From: AC-49 sp963766605
GTDB taxonomy: Bacteria > Actinomycetota > Thermoleophilia > Solirubrobacterales > Solirubrobacteraceae
NCBI GenBank assembly: GCA_963766605.1
Contig: CAVYAT010000004.1
Coordinates: 62,001-126,000, forward strand
Length of the DNA: 64,000 nucleotides
Direction: 5' to 3'
Shown here: piece after piece, positions 1-8,657 of the stretch
Layout: every line of letters starts with the position of its first letter
Position numbering within the stretch: position 1 is the stretch's first letter
Position numbers and translations under genes: made by a program
The notes under the pieces: generated by a model
The model's input: only the letters and a program-made list of their open reading frames with translations
The model's database searches: none
Told to the model about the DNA's origin: nothing

Positions 1-2274
1 GTGCGCGAGCGAGATGATCGCCGCCGCGATCGACGCGTCCTGTGGCGTGCGCCCGAGCCCGTCGACGAACGTGCGGTCGATCTTCAGCACGTCGATCGGG
101 AAGCCGCGCAGGTGGGCCAGCGACGAGTAGCCGGTCCCGAAGTCGTCGATCGCCAGGCGCACGCCGAGCTCCTTGAGCCGCCGCAGCATCTCCCACGCGT
201 CGGTGCCCGACTCCATCATCGCGCTCTCGGTGATCTCCAGGCAGACGCTCGCCGGATCGGTCCCGGTCTCCGCCAGCACCGAGCGCACCGACGCCACGAT
301 GTCGTGCTTGCCGAACTGGCGCACCGACAGGTTGACCGACAGCGTCAGCGGGTCACCGCCGAGCGCCGGCCAGCGCGCCGCGTCCTTGCACGCCTCGCGC
401 AGCACCCATTCGCCGATCGGAACGATCAGCCCCGTCTCCTCCGCGAGCGGGATGAACTCCTTGGGCGCCAGCAGGCCGCGCGTCGGGTGTTGCCAGCGGA
501 CGAGCGCCTCGAAACCGACGACGCGGTGGGCGACGACGTCGATCTCCGGCTGGTAGTGCAGCCGCAGCTCGCCGCGCTCGAGCGCGCGGCGCAGCGCGCT
601 CTCGGTGTGCAGCCGCGCGACGACGTCGGCGCGCATCTGGTCGTCGAAGATCTCGTAGCGACCCTTGCCCGAGTCCTTGGCCCGGTACATCGCCGCGTCG
701 GCGTCGCGGATCAGCTCCTCGGCCGTCTCGGTGCCCAGCCGGGCGATCGCGATCCCGATGCTCGTCTGCAGGAAGACCTCGTCCTCGTCGATCGCAAACG
801 GCTCCGCGAACACGTCGACCAGCCGCTGGGCGATCGTCGTCGCCTCGGTCTCGTCCTCGAGGTCGTCGAGCAGGACCGTGAACTCGTCGCCACCGAAACG
901 CGCGACGGTGTCGGCCGGACGCAGCGCCGCAGCGACGCGGCCCGCGATGTCGATCAGCAGCGTGTCGCCCGCCTCGTGGCCGAGCGAGTCGTTGATGACC
1001 TTGAAGCGGTCGACGTCGAGGAACAGCACGGCCAGCGCGCCGGTCCGCCGCCGCGAGCGCCTCAGCGCCAGGCCGAGGCGGTCGAGGAACAGCGTGCGGT
1101 TGGGCAGGCCGGTCAGCGAGTCGTGCAGCGCGGCGTGCGAGAGCTGCTGCTCGACCGCCTTGCGGTCGGTGATGTCGCGCGTCACGACGACGATCTCCAC
1201 GACCTCGCCCTCGGCGTCGCTGACCGCGGTGATCGTCGACTCGAACCAGCGGACCGTCTCGTCCTTGCGGCTGCCGCGGTAGATCACCGTCGCCGGCGCG
1301 CGCGACGCGATCGCCCGCGACTTGATCTCGGCGACCGCCAGGCGGTCGTCGGCGTGGGCGATGTGCAGCAATGAGCGGCCGGTCAGCTCGTCGGATGTGT
1401 AGCCGCTCAGCGCCAGGCAGGCCGGCGACGCGTAGAGGTACGTGCCGTCCGGCGCGTGGCGCGACAGGAAGTCCGACGAGTTCTCGGCCAGCATCCGGAA
1501 CTCCGCCTCGCGCGTCGACAGCGCGCGCTGGGCGTCGACCTCGTCGGTGATGTCGTCGATCGTGTTGACGTAGGTCGTCGTCGTGCCCTCGCGCGTCGGG
1601 ACCGGCGCGGTGCGCAGCCACACCCAGCGCTGCTCGCCGGTCGGCTTGCGAATGCGGAACTCGAGCTCCAGCGCGCGCTCCTCGCGGACGGCGCGGCGCA
1701 TCTCGGGGAACACGCGCGCCGCGTCGAGCGGGTCGACCATCTCCCACCAGCCGTGGTTGAGCAGCTCGGGCAGCGCGCGCCCGGTGATCCTGATCATCCG
1801 CTCGTTGCAGTAGTCCAGATGGCCGCGGTGGTCACACGAGAAGACGCCGCTCGGCGACGCGACGGTCAGCGAGCGGAACATCTCGTGCGAGGTCTGGGCC
1901 GCCTCCTGGGCGGCCCGGCGCTCGGAGATGTCGGTCATCTGGACGATGAAGAACGCGCGCCCGCGATCGCCGACGTACGACATCGACATCGACGCCCACA
2001 GCGCGCCGCCGTCGGCGCGCATGTAGCGGTTCTCGGTCCGGTGGGACTGAAGCTCGCCGGCGGTCATGCGCGCCATCGCGCGCGCCTCCTCGTCGACGTG
2101 TTCGGGGTGCGTCAGCTCGTGCACCGACAGGCCGATGAGCTGCTCCTCGTCGTAGCCGGTCATGTCGCAGAACGCGGCGTTGACCTGCTCGAAGCGGCCG
2201 TTCTCGGACACGATCGCCAACCCGACGGCGGCGCCGTCGAATGCACTGCGAAAGCGCTGTGGATCCGTGATCAT
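1..2274 (-). CDS. PAS-PAS-PAS-GGDEF-EAL cyclic-di-GMP signalling protein (partial, runs off window)
   Basis: Read from the reverse strand, this frame stays open from an ATG at 2274 to the window edge (758 codons visible), so the C-terminus is missing. Three PAS-type sensor repeats occupy about residues 1-370, with repeated phrases such as ITDEVD and ITDRKAVEQ at their ends. A diguanylate cyclase domain follows (LTGLPNRTLFLDRL near residue 390, RFGGDEF near 460), then an EAL phosphodiesterase domain (EALVRW near 588, IDDFGTGYSSL near 710). Both catalytic signatures look intact, so it could make or degrade c-di-GMP, or one domain may be regulatory. No membrane segment is seen, suggesting a cytoplasmic sensor. 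The start overlaps the pdhB stop as ATGA, so it is probably translationally coupled to the dehydrogenase genes. Confidence 0.9.
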   Translation of the reverse strand, partial: MITDPQRFRSAFDGAAVGLAIVSENGRFEQVNAAFCDMTGYDEEQLIGLSVHELTHPEHVDEEARAMARMTAGELQSHRTENRYMRADGGALWASMSMSYVGDRGRAFFIVQMTDISERRAAQEAAQTSHEMFRSLTVASPSGVFSCDHRGHLDYCNERMIRITGRALPELLNHGWWEMVDPLDAARVFPEMRRAVREERALELEFRIRKPTGEQRWVWLRTAPVPTREGTTTTYVNTIDDITDEVDAQRALSTREAEFRMLAENSSDFLSRHAPDGTYLYASPACLALSGYTSDELTGRSLLHIAHADDRLAVAEIKSRAIASRAPATVIYRGSRKDETVRWFESTITAVSDAEGEVVEIVVVTRDITDRKAVEQQLSHAALHDSLTGLPNRTLFLDRLGLALRRSRRRTGALAVLFLDVDRFKVINDSLGHEAGDTLLIDIAGRVAAALRPADTVARFGGDEFTVLLDDLEDETEATTIAQRLVDVFAEPFAIDEDEVFLQTSIGIAIARLGTETAEELIRDADAAMYRAKDSGKGRYEIFDDQMRADVVARLHTESALRRALERGELRLHYQPEIDVVAHRVVGFEALVRWQHPTRGLLAPKEFIPLAEETGLIVPIGEWVLREACKDAARWPALGGDPLTLSVNLSVRQFGKHDIVASVRSVLAETGTDPASVCLEITESAMMESGTDAWEMLRRLKELGVRLAIDDFGTGYSSLAHLRGFPIDVLKIDRTFVDGLGRTPQDASIAAAIISLAH

Positions 2275-3281
2275 CGGTCGCCGAAGGTGGCCAACGCCGC
2301 CTCGACGATCTGTTTTTCGTGTGGATAGGCGATCTCCTCCAACGGCTTGGCATACGGCATCGGCACGTCGGCGCCGGTGACGCGGCCAACGGGGGCGTCG
2401 AGGTCGTCGAATGCCTGCTCGGCGATCAATGCCGCGAGGTTGGCGCCGACCCCGCCGTGAGGCCAGCCCTCCTCCACGACGATCGCCCGGTTGGTCTTGC
2501 GCACCGAGGCGAGGATGGTGTCGAGATCGAGCGGCCGCAGCGTCCGCGGGTCGATCACCTCGGCCGAGATCCCGTGCTCGTCAGCGAGCACGGCGGCGGC
2601 CCGCTGCGCGGTGATCGCCATCCGCGAGATACCGACGAGCGTGATGTCGGTGCCCTCGCGGCGGATCGCGGCGTGCCCGAAGTCGGCGACCAGGTCGGGG
2701 TCGTCGGACACCTCGCCGCGTTGGCCGTAGAGGTACTCGTGCTCGATGAACACCACCGGGTTGTCGTCCCGGATCGCCGCCTTCAGCAGCCCCTTGGCGT
2801 CGGCCGCGGTGCTCGGCACGGCGACGAGCAGGCCCGGCACGTGCAGGAAGAACGCCTCCCACGAGTGCGAGTGCGTCGGTCCGAGCTGATGGCCGGCGCC
2901 CTGGGGCATCCGCACCACGAGCGGCACCTTGACCTGGCCGCCGAACATGTAGCGGATGTGCGCGGCGTGATTGACGATCTGATCCATCGCCAGCAGCGAG
3001 AAGTTGATCGTCATCAGCTCGACGACCGGGCGCAGCCCCGTCATCGCCGCGCCGACGCCCATCCCGACGATCGTGTTCTCGGAGATCGGCGTGTCGCGCA
3101 CGCGGCGCTCGCCGAACTCCTCGAGCAGCCCGGCCGTGACCTTGAAGGCGCCGTTGAAGACGCCGATGTCCTCGCCCATCAGGATCACCGACTCGTCGCG
3201 GGCGAGCTCCTCGCGCAGCGCCTCGTTGAGCGCGTCGCGGTAGCGGATCGTCCGAATGCCCGTCTGCGCCTCGACCGTCAT
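2271..3281 (-). CDS. pdhB: Pyruvate/2-oxoacid dehydrogenase E1 component, beta subunit
   Basis: A 336-residue protein of the transketolase-like E1 beta family, which pairs with E1 alpha to decarboxylate pyruvate or a related 2-oxoacid using thiamine diphosphate. Visible signatures are MGEDIGVFNGAF and RVRDTPISEN near the N-terminus, QGAGHQLGPTHSHSWEAFF in the middle, and VIDPRTLRPLD and VVEEGWPHGG in the C-terminal transketolase domain. I chose the ATG at 3281 (MTVEAQTG) because it overlaps the pdhA stop as TGATG; upstream in-frame codons give only Arg/Gly-rich sequence typical of a non-coding frame. No E2 acyltransferase gene is in the window, so substrate (pyruvate, acetoin or branched-chain oxoacid) cannot be fixed from context. 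Confidence 0.95.
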   Translation of the reverse strand: MTVEAQTGIRTIRYRDALNEALREELARDESVILMGEDIGVFNGAFKVTAGLLEEFGERRVRDTPISENTIVGMGVGAAMTGLRPVVELMTINFSLLAMDQIVNHAAHIRYMFGGQVKVPLVVRMPQGAGHQLGPTHSHSWEAFFLHVPGLLVAVPSTAADAKGLLKAAIRDDNPVVFIEHEYLYGQRGEVSDDPDLVADFGHAAIRREGTDITLVGISRMAITAQRAAAVLADEHGISAEVIDPRTLRPLDLDTILASVRKTNRAIVVEEGWPHGGVGANLAALIAEQAFDDLDAPVGRVTGADVPMPYAKPLEEIAYPHEKQIVEAALATFGDR

Positions 3282-4426
3282 CAGTGACTCTCCTCGCGCG
3301 ACTGAAGCCCGGCCGTCGCCTGCGCCTCGGCCTCCTCCATCGCCTGCGCCGCCTGCTCGGCGTAGCGCTGCTGGTCGTGGTCGCGTTCGTCCTCGCCGCG
3401 GTGCGGTGTCGGCGAGCGCTCGTCCAGCGACCACCAGCCGCGGACCTGGCCGCCGAGCACGTAGATGTCGTCGTACAGCGACTCGGGCGGTGGCGGCGGC
3501 GACGCGTCGGCGAACGCGACCGCCGCGTCGACACGGGCGATCGCGTCGACGTCGATCTGCTCGCGGCGGCTGTCGTCGATCACCCCCTCGGCGACGAGCC
3601 GGTCACCAAACGTCAGCAGCGGGTCGCGCTTGCGCCACTGCTCGACCTGCTCCTTGGTCCGGTACTCCTCCGGATCGGCCATCGAGTGGCCGCGGAAGCG
3701 GTAGGTGATCGCCTCGACGAGCATCGGGCGGCGCTCCTCGCGCGCGATCCGCAGCGCCTCGCTGGTTACCGCGTACGTGTCGAGGGCGTCCATTCCGTCG
3801 CACTGCATCCCCGGGACCCCGAACCCCTCGCCTCTCTTGTGCAGGTCGGTGACCGCAGAATGGCGTTCGAGCGAAGTGCCCATGCCGAACTGGTTGTTGG
3901 TGACCATGAAGACGATCGGCAGGCTCCACAGCGCGGCGAGGTTCAGCGTCTCGCCGAAGGTGCCCTGGTTGGACGCACCGTCGCCGAACTGGCACAGCGT
4001 TGCGTCGTCGGTCTGCAGGTAGTCCGACGACAGCGCGAAGCCGGCGGCGATCGGCAGGTTGCCGCCGACGATCCCGTAGCCGCCCATGAACCGGCGCTCG
4101 AGGTCGAACATGTGCATCGACCCGCCGCGGCCCTTGCAGACGCCATCGACGCGCCCGAACAGCTCGGCCATCACGTTGTCGGGGTTCGTTCCGCGCACGA
4201 GCGCGTGGCCGTGGCTGCGATACGTCGAGATCAGGTAGTCGCGGTCGCGCATCGCGCGGACCGATCCGACGATCGTCGCCTCCTCGCCGATCGCCAGGTG
4301 CAGGAACCCGCCGACCTTGGCCTTGGCGTACATCTCACCCGCGCGCTCCTCGAAGCGGCGGATGAGGGTCATCGTCTCGAGCCACTCAATCGCTAGGTCA
4401 GCGTCCGGCAGCGGGTGTTCGGCCAT
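3281..4426 (-). CDS. pdhA: Pyruvate/2-oxoacid dehydrogenase E1 component, alpha subunit
   Basis: A 381-residue E1 alpha subunit. The thiamine diphosphate motif begins at GDGASNQGTFGE and ends at the NNQFGMGT segment; YRSHGHALVRG and the phosphorylation-loop-like YRFRGHSMADPEEYRT are also typical of the family. It forms a heterotetramer with the beta subunit encoded immediately downstream (TGATG overlap). The last 70 residues are proline-, acid- and Gln-rich (PPPPPES and an EEAEAQAT stretch) and are longer than the usual core, so they may be a flexible tail. The start overlaps the upstream acetyltransferase by about 29 bases; a slightly later start would also keep the whole catalytic domain. 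Confidence 0.95.
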   Translation of the reverse strand: MAEHPLPDADLAIEWLETMTLIRRFEERAGEMYAKAKVGGFLHLAIGEEATIVGSVRAMRDRDYLISTYRSHGHALVRGTNPDNVMAELFGRVDGVCKGRGGSMHMFDLERRFMGGYGIVGGNLPIAAGFALSSDYLQTDDATLCQFGDGASNQGTFGETLNLAALWSLPIVFMVTNNQFGMGTSLERHSAVTDLHKRGEGFGVPGMQCDGMDALDTYAVTSEALRIAREERRPMLVEAITYRFRGHSMADPEEYRTKEQVEQWRKRDPLLTFGDRLVAEGVIDDSRREQIDVDAIARVDAAVAFADASPPPPPESLYDDIYVLGGQVRGWWSLDERSPTPHRGEDERDHDQQRYAEQAAQAMEEAEAQATAGLQSREESH

Positions 4427-5095
4427 GTCCGGTCAGCGTACCCGGACGGTGCAGCCACCAAGTCTGTCCGTAGCCCAGCGAGCGAAAGCCCATCGCCCCG
4501 TAGAGGTGCGTCCCGAGCTCGGTCGCGTTGACAGTGGCGTGCGTCGCACCGGCCGCGAACGCCTGCGCGAGAGCCGCCTGGGTGGTCGCCCAGCCGATGC
4601 CCCGGCGGCGCTCGGCGTCGGGCGTGTGGACGTCGAACACGCCCGCCGCCCCGTCGACGTGCAGCGCGTTGGCGACGCCTGCGAACTCGCCGTCGCGTTG
4701 GGCGACCGCACGCCAGCGGCCCTTCGGGCGCGGCTCGATCTTGATCGTCACGCCGTCGGGCTCGCGCGGCGGCGGCAGCTCCTCGATCGCCATCCAGTGC
4801 GGCTGCCAGCCGGTCTCGAAACCGCGCGCCAGCAACTCGTCGGCGAGCTCGGCGGCTGCGCGGGGAGCAGTCGACCAGCAGGCCGCGGAATCGACCTGGG
4901 CCGGGCCGCCGCGGCGACGAAGTCATCGATCACGCGGCCGATCTCGCCGACGGCCAGCCGCGGGAACAGCAGCGACGCGTCGCGCTTGCGCACGACCCAG
5001 CGCACGTCGGGCTCGCGGTGGCGGATCGCCGCCCCGCGCGACAGCCATGCGATGTGGCAGACCACGGCCGCGCGCACGAGCTCGCGGTCGGTCAC
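4398..5095 (-). CDS. GNAT-family N-acetyltransferase, interrupted by one frameshift
   Basis: Two overlapping reading frames combine into one protein of about 232 residues. The N-terminal frame starts with GTG at 5095, overlapping the stop of the gene before it (GTGA), and carries VCHIAWLSRGAAIRHREP and WVVRKRDASLLFPRL. The frame must change near 4912 (inside a GCGGCGGCC run) to reach CWSTAPRAAAELADELLARG and the acetyltransferase core, where ERRRGIGWATTQAAL is the acetyl-CoA binding loop and HLYGAMGFRSLGYG the conserved C-terminal motif. The coordinates fit one missing base. The substrate is unknown. It may be a real pseudogene, but since neighbouring small genes also carry single-base shifts, sequence error is more likely. 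Confidence 0.7.
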
Positions 5096-5347
5096 GGCAG
5101 GTTGGCGGCCGAGCTGACGTCGCGCCAGCGCTCGAGGAACTCCTGCAGCCTCGAGCGTGGCGAGGTCGTTGCGCAGAGCGCCGATGAAGCGCGGGGCCTC
5201 GGGCGCGGGAACGTCCCAGAACAGGACGACCTCCATCGAGGCGTCCTCGACGATCTCGATGTGGTCGACGCGCTGCGGACTGGCCAGGAACGCGGGGGCG
5301 CGGCTTCCCCGGGTGTGGATCAGACGGTAGGCGCCGCGTGCCTTCAT
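5092..5347 (-). CDS. Small hypothetical protein (about 84 residues), one frameshift
   Basis: Starts with ATG at 5347 (MKARGAYRLIHTRGS), overlapping the stop of the DsbA-like gene as ATGA. The frame reads MEVVLFWDVPAPEAPRFI and LRNDLATLE, then needs a one-base correction near 5153 to read LQEFLERWRDVSSAANLP and stop at 5092, exactly overlapping the GTG of the acetyltransferase gene. Total length is a multiple of three plus one, which fits one inserted base. The overlapping start and stop on both sides support a real operon gene. I do not recognise the family; it looks like a soluble alpha/beta protein without signal peptide or membrane segment. Confidence 0.55.
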
Positions 5348-5947
5348 GCCGCCGCCGTGGCGCCGCGCAGCGCCTCCTCGCCGTGGAGCACGCGGCCGTC
5401 GGGCAGCCACAGGGCCGGCACGTCACGCACGCCGCGCTGGGTCGCCAGCGCGGTCGCGGCCGCCAGCCCGTCGCGCGTCGAGCGCAGCTGCGCTCCCTTG
5501 AGCACCGCCGCCGGATGCATCTCGCATGCGCTGGCGGCGATCAGGACGTTGTCGGGCTCGTGCAGCGCGCGCCCGCCGGCGTAGGCCTGGCGAAACGCCG
5601 CCTGCGCGAACGCGACCGCGCGGCCGATCGACTTCGCGTACCACGCGACATGCATCGCAAACGCGCTGTCGAACGGGAACGGGTCGGGCCAGCGCACGGG
5701 CTGCAGGCCGGCTGCCGCGGCGCGGCGCTCCACTCCATCGCGGTAGGCGAGCTCGTCGTCGCGGCAGCGCCACGCATCGAAGCGCTCGGGCGCCGGCAGC
5801 CGCGCGGCGTCGATCGGCATCCATTCCGGGATCGGATGCCTGCGCCTGGTTGACCTGCTCGGAGGCGAGGTACGCCTCGGGGCTGGCCAGATCGAAGTAG
5901 AAGGCGGCCTGGGCGAGACCGGCGTCAGCCGTGGATGAGCCAGCCAT
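5344..5947 (-). CDS. DsbA/HCCA-isomerase-like thioredoxin-fold protein, one frameshift
   Basis: The N-terminal frame starts with ATG at 5947 and reads FYFDLASPEAYLASEQVNQ, the first strand and helix of the 2-hydroxychromene-2-carboxylate isomerase/DsbA group, with serine at the usual active position instead of a CxxC pair. One surplus base near 5836 (in a run of C) must be skipped to continue into WMPIDAARLPAPERFDAW, then the helical insertion (FAQAAFRQAYAGGRAL) and the final thioredoxin half with VPALWLPDGRVLHGEEAL, which contains the cis-proline region VPA. Corrected length is about 200 residues, normal for the family. The start overlaps the last 23 bases of lpdA. A glutathione-dependent isomerase or general oxidoreductase role is possible; the substrate cannot be told. 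Confidence 0.72.
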
Positions 5948-7310
5948 CGGCGGCGCGCGCTGCTTCCATGACGCCCTCGGACAGCGTCGGGTGGCCGTGG
6001 ACCATGCGGGCGACCTCGCTGTAGCCGCCCTCGAGCGCGCGGACGTTGACCAGCTCCTGGATCAGCTCGGTCGCCTTGGCGCCGACGATGTGGCCGCCCA
6101 GCAGCTCACCGTAGCGCTGATCGCCGACGATCTTGATGAGCCCGGTGCGGTCGCCGTAGACCGTGCCGGCGCCGACCGCGCCGTAGGGGAGCTTGCCGAC
6201 GACGACGTCGTGGCCCGCCTCGCGCGCCTGCTCCTCGGTCAGGCCGAAGCTCGCGACGTTGGGCATGCAGAACGTCGCCCGCGGGATGTCGGGGTAGGCG
6301 AGCGGGTGCGTCGCGTTCCCGGCGCAGTCCTCGGCCGCGATGATCCCCTCGTCGGACGCCTTGTGGGCCAGCGCTGGGCCGGCGACGAGGTCGCCGATCG
6401 CCCACACGTGCGCGACCGAGGTGCGCATCTCGCCGCTGACGGCGATCAGCCCCGCGTCGTCGAGCTTGACGCCGGCCTCCTCGAGCCCGAGGCCCTCGAC
6501 GTCGGGCCCGCGGCCGGCGGCGATGACCAGCCACTCGGCCTCGGCCGCCTCGTCGCCGTGGGTGAACGTGCACGACGTCTCCTTGGTCACGACGTTCTCG
6601 ACGAACGTGGACGTGTGGACGTCGATGCCCTGCTTCTTGAACGAGCGCTCGGCGAGCTTGGAGATGTCGGCGTCCTCGGTCGGCAGCACACGGTCCAGGC
6701 CCTCGAACAGCGCGACCTGCGTACCGAGCCGCGCGTAGGCCGAGGCGATCTCCGATCCCGACGCCCCGGCGCCGACGACGGCCAGCGTCTTGGGCAGCTC
6801 ATTGAGCGCCCACGCCTCCTCGGTGCCGATCACGCGGCCTCCGAACTGGGTGCCGGGAATCGGGCGCTTGACCGAGCCGGTGGCGAGGATCACGCCGCGG
6901 CGCGCCTCGATCTCGGTGCCGTCGAAGTTGCCGCCGATCTTCACGTTGGCCTCGGCGGTGACCGAGCCGTGGCCCTCGATCACGTCGATGTTGTTCTTCT
7001 TCAACAGCCCGGCGACGCCCCCGGTCAGCGTCTTGACGACCTTGGCCCGCCGCGCGGAGATCGCAGCGAAGTCGACCTGGACGCCGGTCACCTTGAGGCC
7101 GAACTCGTCGGCGTCGTCGATCTCCGACAGGATGTCGGCGCTGCGCAGCACGGCCTTGGCCGGGATGCACGCGACGTTCAGGCAGCGTCCGCCGATGTCG
7201 CTGGATTCGACGACCGCGGTCTTCAGGCCGAGCTGGGCGGCGCGGATCGCGGCGACGTAGCCGCCAGGTCCGGAGCCGATGACGATAACGTCGTACGAGG
7301 TTTCGGGCAT
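5925..7310 (-). CDS. lpdA: Dihydrolipoyl dehydrogenase (E3)
   Basis: A 461-residue FAD flavoprotein that reoxidises dihydrolipoamide in 2-oxoacid dehydrogenase complexes with NAD+. The N-terminal FAD fold is VIGSGPGGYVAAIRAAQLG, the NAD-binding loop is VVGAGASGSEIASAYARLG, and the C-terminal His-Glu pair lies in HGHPTLSEGVMEA. The redox disulfide is present as RCLNVACIPAKA: the two cysteines keep the four-residue spacing, but the usual GC-IPSK reads AC-IPAK. It is the first gene of a minus-strand series leading to pdhA and pdhB, so it most likely serves that complex. Translation starts at ATG 7310, just after the stop of the small membrane protein gene. Confidence 0.95.
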   Translation of the reverse strand: MPETSYDVIVIGSGPGGYVAAIRAAQLGLKTAVVESSDIGGRCLNVACIPAKAVLRSADILSEIDDADEFGLKVTGVQVDFAAISARRAKVVKTLTGGVAGLLKKNNIDVIEGHGSVTAEANVKIGGNFDGTEIEARRGVILATGSVKRPIPGTQFGGRVIGTEEAWALNELPKTLAVVGAGASGSEIASAYARLGTQVALFEGLDRVLPTEDADISKLAERSFKKQGIDVHTSTFVENVVTKETSCTFTHGDEAAEAEWLVIAAGRGPDVEGLGLEEAGVKLDDAGLIAVSGEMRTSVAHVWAIGDLVAGPALAHKASDEGIIAAEDCAGNATHPLAYPDIPRATFCMPNVASFGLTEEQAREAGHDVVVGKLPYGAVGAGTVYGDRTGLIKIVGDQRYGELLGGHIVGAKATELIQELVNVRALEGGYSEVARMVHGHPTLSEGVMEAARAADGWLIHG

Positions 7311-7322
7311 CTCAATTTCAGC

Positions 7323-7769
7323 CTACTCGACGGCCCGATCGCGCAACTGGACCCGGGCCATCGGTCGTACGAGCGACCAGAACAGCCAGCCGCCGAGGCC
7401 GATCACCGCAAGGCAGACGACGGCCGCGAGCAGGTTGGAGGCGATCAGTCCGAACAGCGCGAAAAACAGGATCGCGAACACCAGCAGCGCCTCGAACAGC
7501 ACGATCGCCCAGTAGCGCACCTGCCACAGGCCGATGGCTACCACGACCGCCACGACGCAGAAGACGAGCGTCGCCGGAACGCTGGCGCGGTGGCCGTGGA
7601 CGCTCGCCCGGGCCACCATCGCGATCAGGTTGGCGGCGGCGAGCACCGCGGCTACGATCGCCGCGACGGTGACCGGTCGCGGGCGCTCGCCGGGGGACAG
7701 CGGGGTGAGCCCGGCGCGGATCTCGGCGTCGCGCTGCTCGCCGCGAGCCCGCCCGCGCGCGTCGGTCAC
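7323..7769 (-). CDS. Small integral membrane protein, unknown function
   Basis: A 148-residue protein starting with GTG at 7769, which overlaps the thiE stop as GTGA. After a charged N-terminal 35 residues (RGRARGEQRDAEIRAGL) come about four hydrophobic segments: VTVAAIVAAVLAAANLIAMV, VPATLVFCVVAVVVAIGL, WAIVLFEALLVFAILFFALF and LLAAVVCLAVIGLGGWLFW. The C-terminus RPMARVQLRDRAVE is basic and probably cytoplasmic. I do not recognise the family. It sits between thiE and lpdA on the same strand, with 12 bases before lpdA, so it is likely cotranscribed with both; nothing in it points to a thiamine role. Confidence 0.75.
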   Translation of the reverse strand: MTDARGRARGEQRDAEIRAGLTPLSPGERPRPVTVAAIVAAVLAAANLIAMVARASVHGHRASVPATLVFCVVAVVVAIGLWQVRYWAIVLFEALLVFAILFFALFGLIASNLLAAVVCLAVIGLGGWLFWSLVRPMARVQLRDRAVE

Positions 7770-8458
7770 GAGCTGCCACCGCCGGCGTCGCTGGCCGCGC
7801 GCGCCGCGGCTCCGGCTGCGTCGGCGGCGGCGCGGGCGGCCGCGCCGTCGTCGTCGACCGCGTCGCGAGCGGCGGTGCCGGCGGTCGCCGACGTCGCCCG
7901 TCCGGTCGTGTCGGAATGGGTCATGGCAGCGAGCAGCGCCGCCGTGGCCGCCCCCGGGTCGGGTGCGTCGGCGATCGCCCGCACGACGGCGACGCGGCCC
8001 GCCCCGGCGTCGAGCACCTCGCCGATCGTCAGCGTGTCGATGCCGCCGACGGCGAACCAGGGCACCGTCGCGTGGGCTGCGGCATGGCGGACGAGCTCCG
8101 GTCCGACGGCCGGGCGGCCGGGCTTGGTCGGCGTGGCGTGGACCGGCCCGACGCCGATGTAGTCGACTCCGGTCGCGCCGTCGATCTGCTGCGGGGTGTG
8201 GGTCGACAGCCCGATCAGCCGCCGGTCGCCGATCAGCCGCCGCGCGTCGCTGACCGCCGCGTCGTCCTGGCCGAGGTGGACGCCGTCGGCGCCGACGAGC
8301 GCCACCAGGTCGGGGCGGTCGTTGAGCATGAACAGCGCCCCGGCGTGCTCGCACAGCGCCCGCGCGCGGGACGCCAGCGCGATGATCTCGTCGTCGCCGG
8401 AGTCCTTGGCACGTAGCTGGAAGACATCGACACCGGCCGCGAGCGCCGGGCCGAGCAC
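7766..8458 (-). CDS. thiE: Thiamine-phosphate synthase
   Basis: Joins HMP pyrophosphate and thiazole phosphate to thiamine phosphate. Core family motifs are present: VFQLRAKD, LNDRPDLVALVGADGVHLGQDD, LIGLSTHTP, YIGVGPVHATPTKPG and WFAVGGI. The only standard in-frame start downstream of the first strand is GTG at 8458, but the open frame continues upstream to about 8557 and encodes RLYFICGANPGGRPLADV, which matches the expected first beta strand. The true N-terminus is therefore probably upstream, with an unusual or miscalled start codon. After the catalytic core there is a low-complexity tail of about 55 residues rich in Ala, Asp and Gly. It is transcribed away from the riboswitch-controlled thiO-thiS-thiG genes. 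Confidence 0.9.
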   Translation of the reverse strand: MLGPALAAGVDVFQLRAKDSGDDEIIALASRARALCEHAGALFMLNDRPDLVALVGADGVHLGQDDAAVSDARRLIGDRRLIGLSTHTPQQIDGATGVDYIGVGPVHATPTKPGRPAVGPELVRHAAAHATVPWFAVGGIDTLTIGEVLDAGAGRVAVVRAIADAPDPGAATAALLAAMTHSDTTGRATSATAGTAARDAVDDDGAAARAAADAAGAAARAASDAGGGSS

Positions 8459-8567
8459 GTCGGCCAGCGGACGGCCTCCGGGATTCGCACCACAGATGAA
8501 GTAGAGGCGCGCGGCGCGGAGCCGTGAGTGGGGATCGGCAACGGCGATACCAACCTTCTACCATGGA

Positions 8568-8654
8568 TGGCACGGGAGCCCATCCCGGGCTGAGAGGGCG
8601 CCACCACCGGGCGCCGACCGTATGAACCTGCTCCGGGTCATGCCGGCGAAGGGA
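8568..8654 (+). ncRNA. TPP riboswitch (THI element)
   Basis: The sequence between thiE and thiO has the thiamine diphosphate aptamer core: a GAGCCC/GGGC arm followed by CTGAGAGGG (pyrimidine-binding arm), a GGGCGCC hairpin, then ACCGTATGAACCTG, CCGGGTCATGCCGG and the terminal GAAGGGA. The conserved CTGAGA and the GAAGGGA end are in the right order and spacing. The 3' end GAAGGGA is also the only good ribosome-binding site for the ATG at 8658, so ligand binding would be expected to hide the site and lower thiO-thiS-thiG translation when thiamine diphosphate is plentiful. Exact 5' boundary is approximate. Confidence 0.93.
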
Positions 8655-8657
8655 TTG

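Noticed and set aside
5931..8162. A long open frame (over 700 codons) on the plus strand opposite lpdA and thiE
   Set aside because: High G+C leaves antisense frames open. Its sequence is Arg/Asp/Val/Leu-rich without motifs, while the opposite strand has lpdA and thiE with all family signatures.
8622..8657. Earlier ATG for thiO at 8622
   Set aside because: It lies inside the TPP riboswitch core, and the added residues are only the translation of the aptamer.
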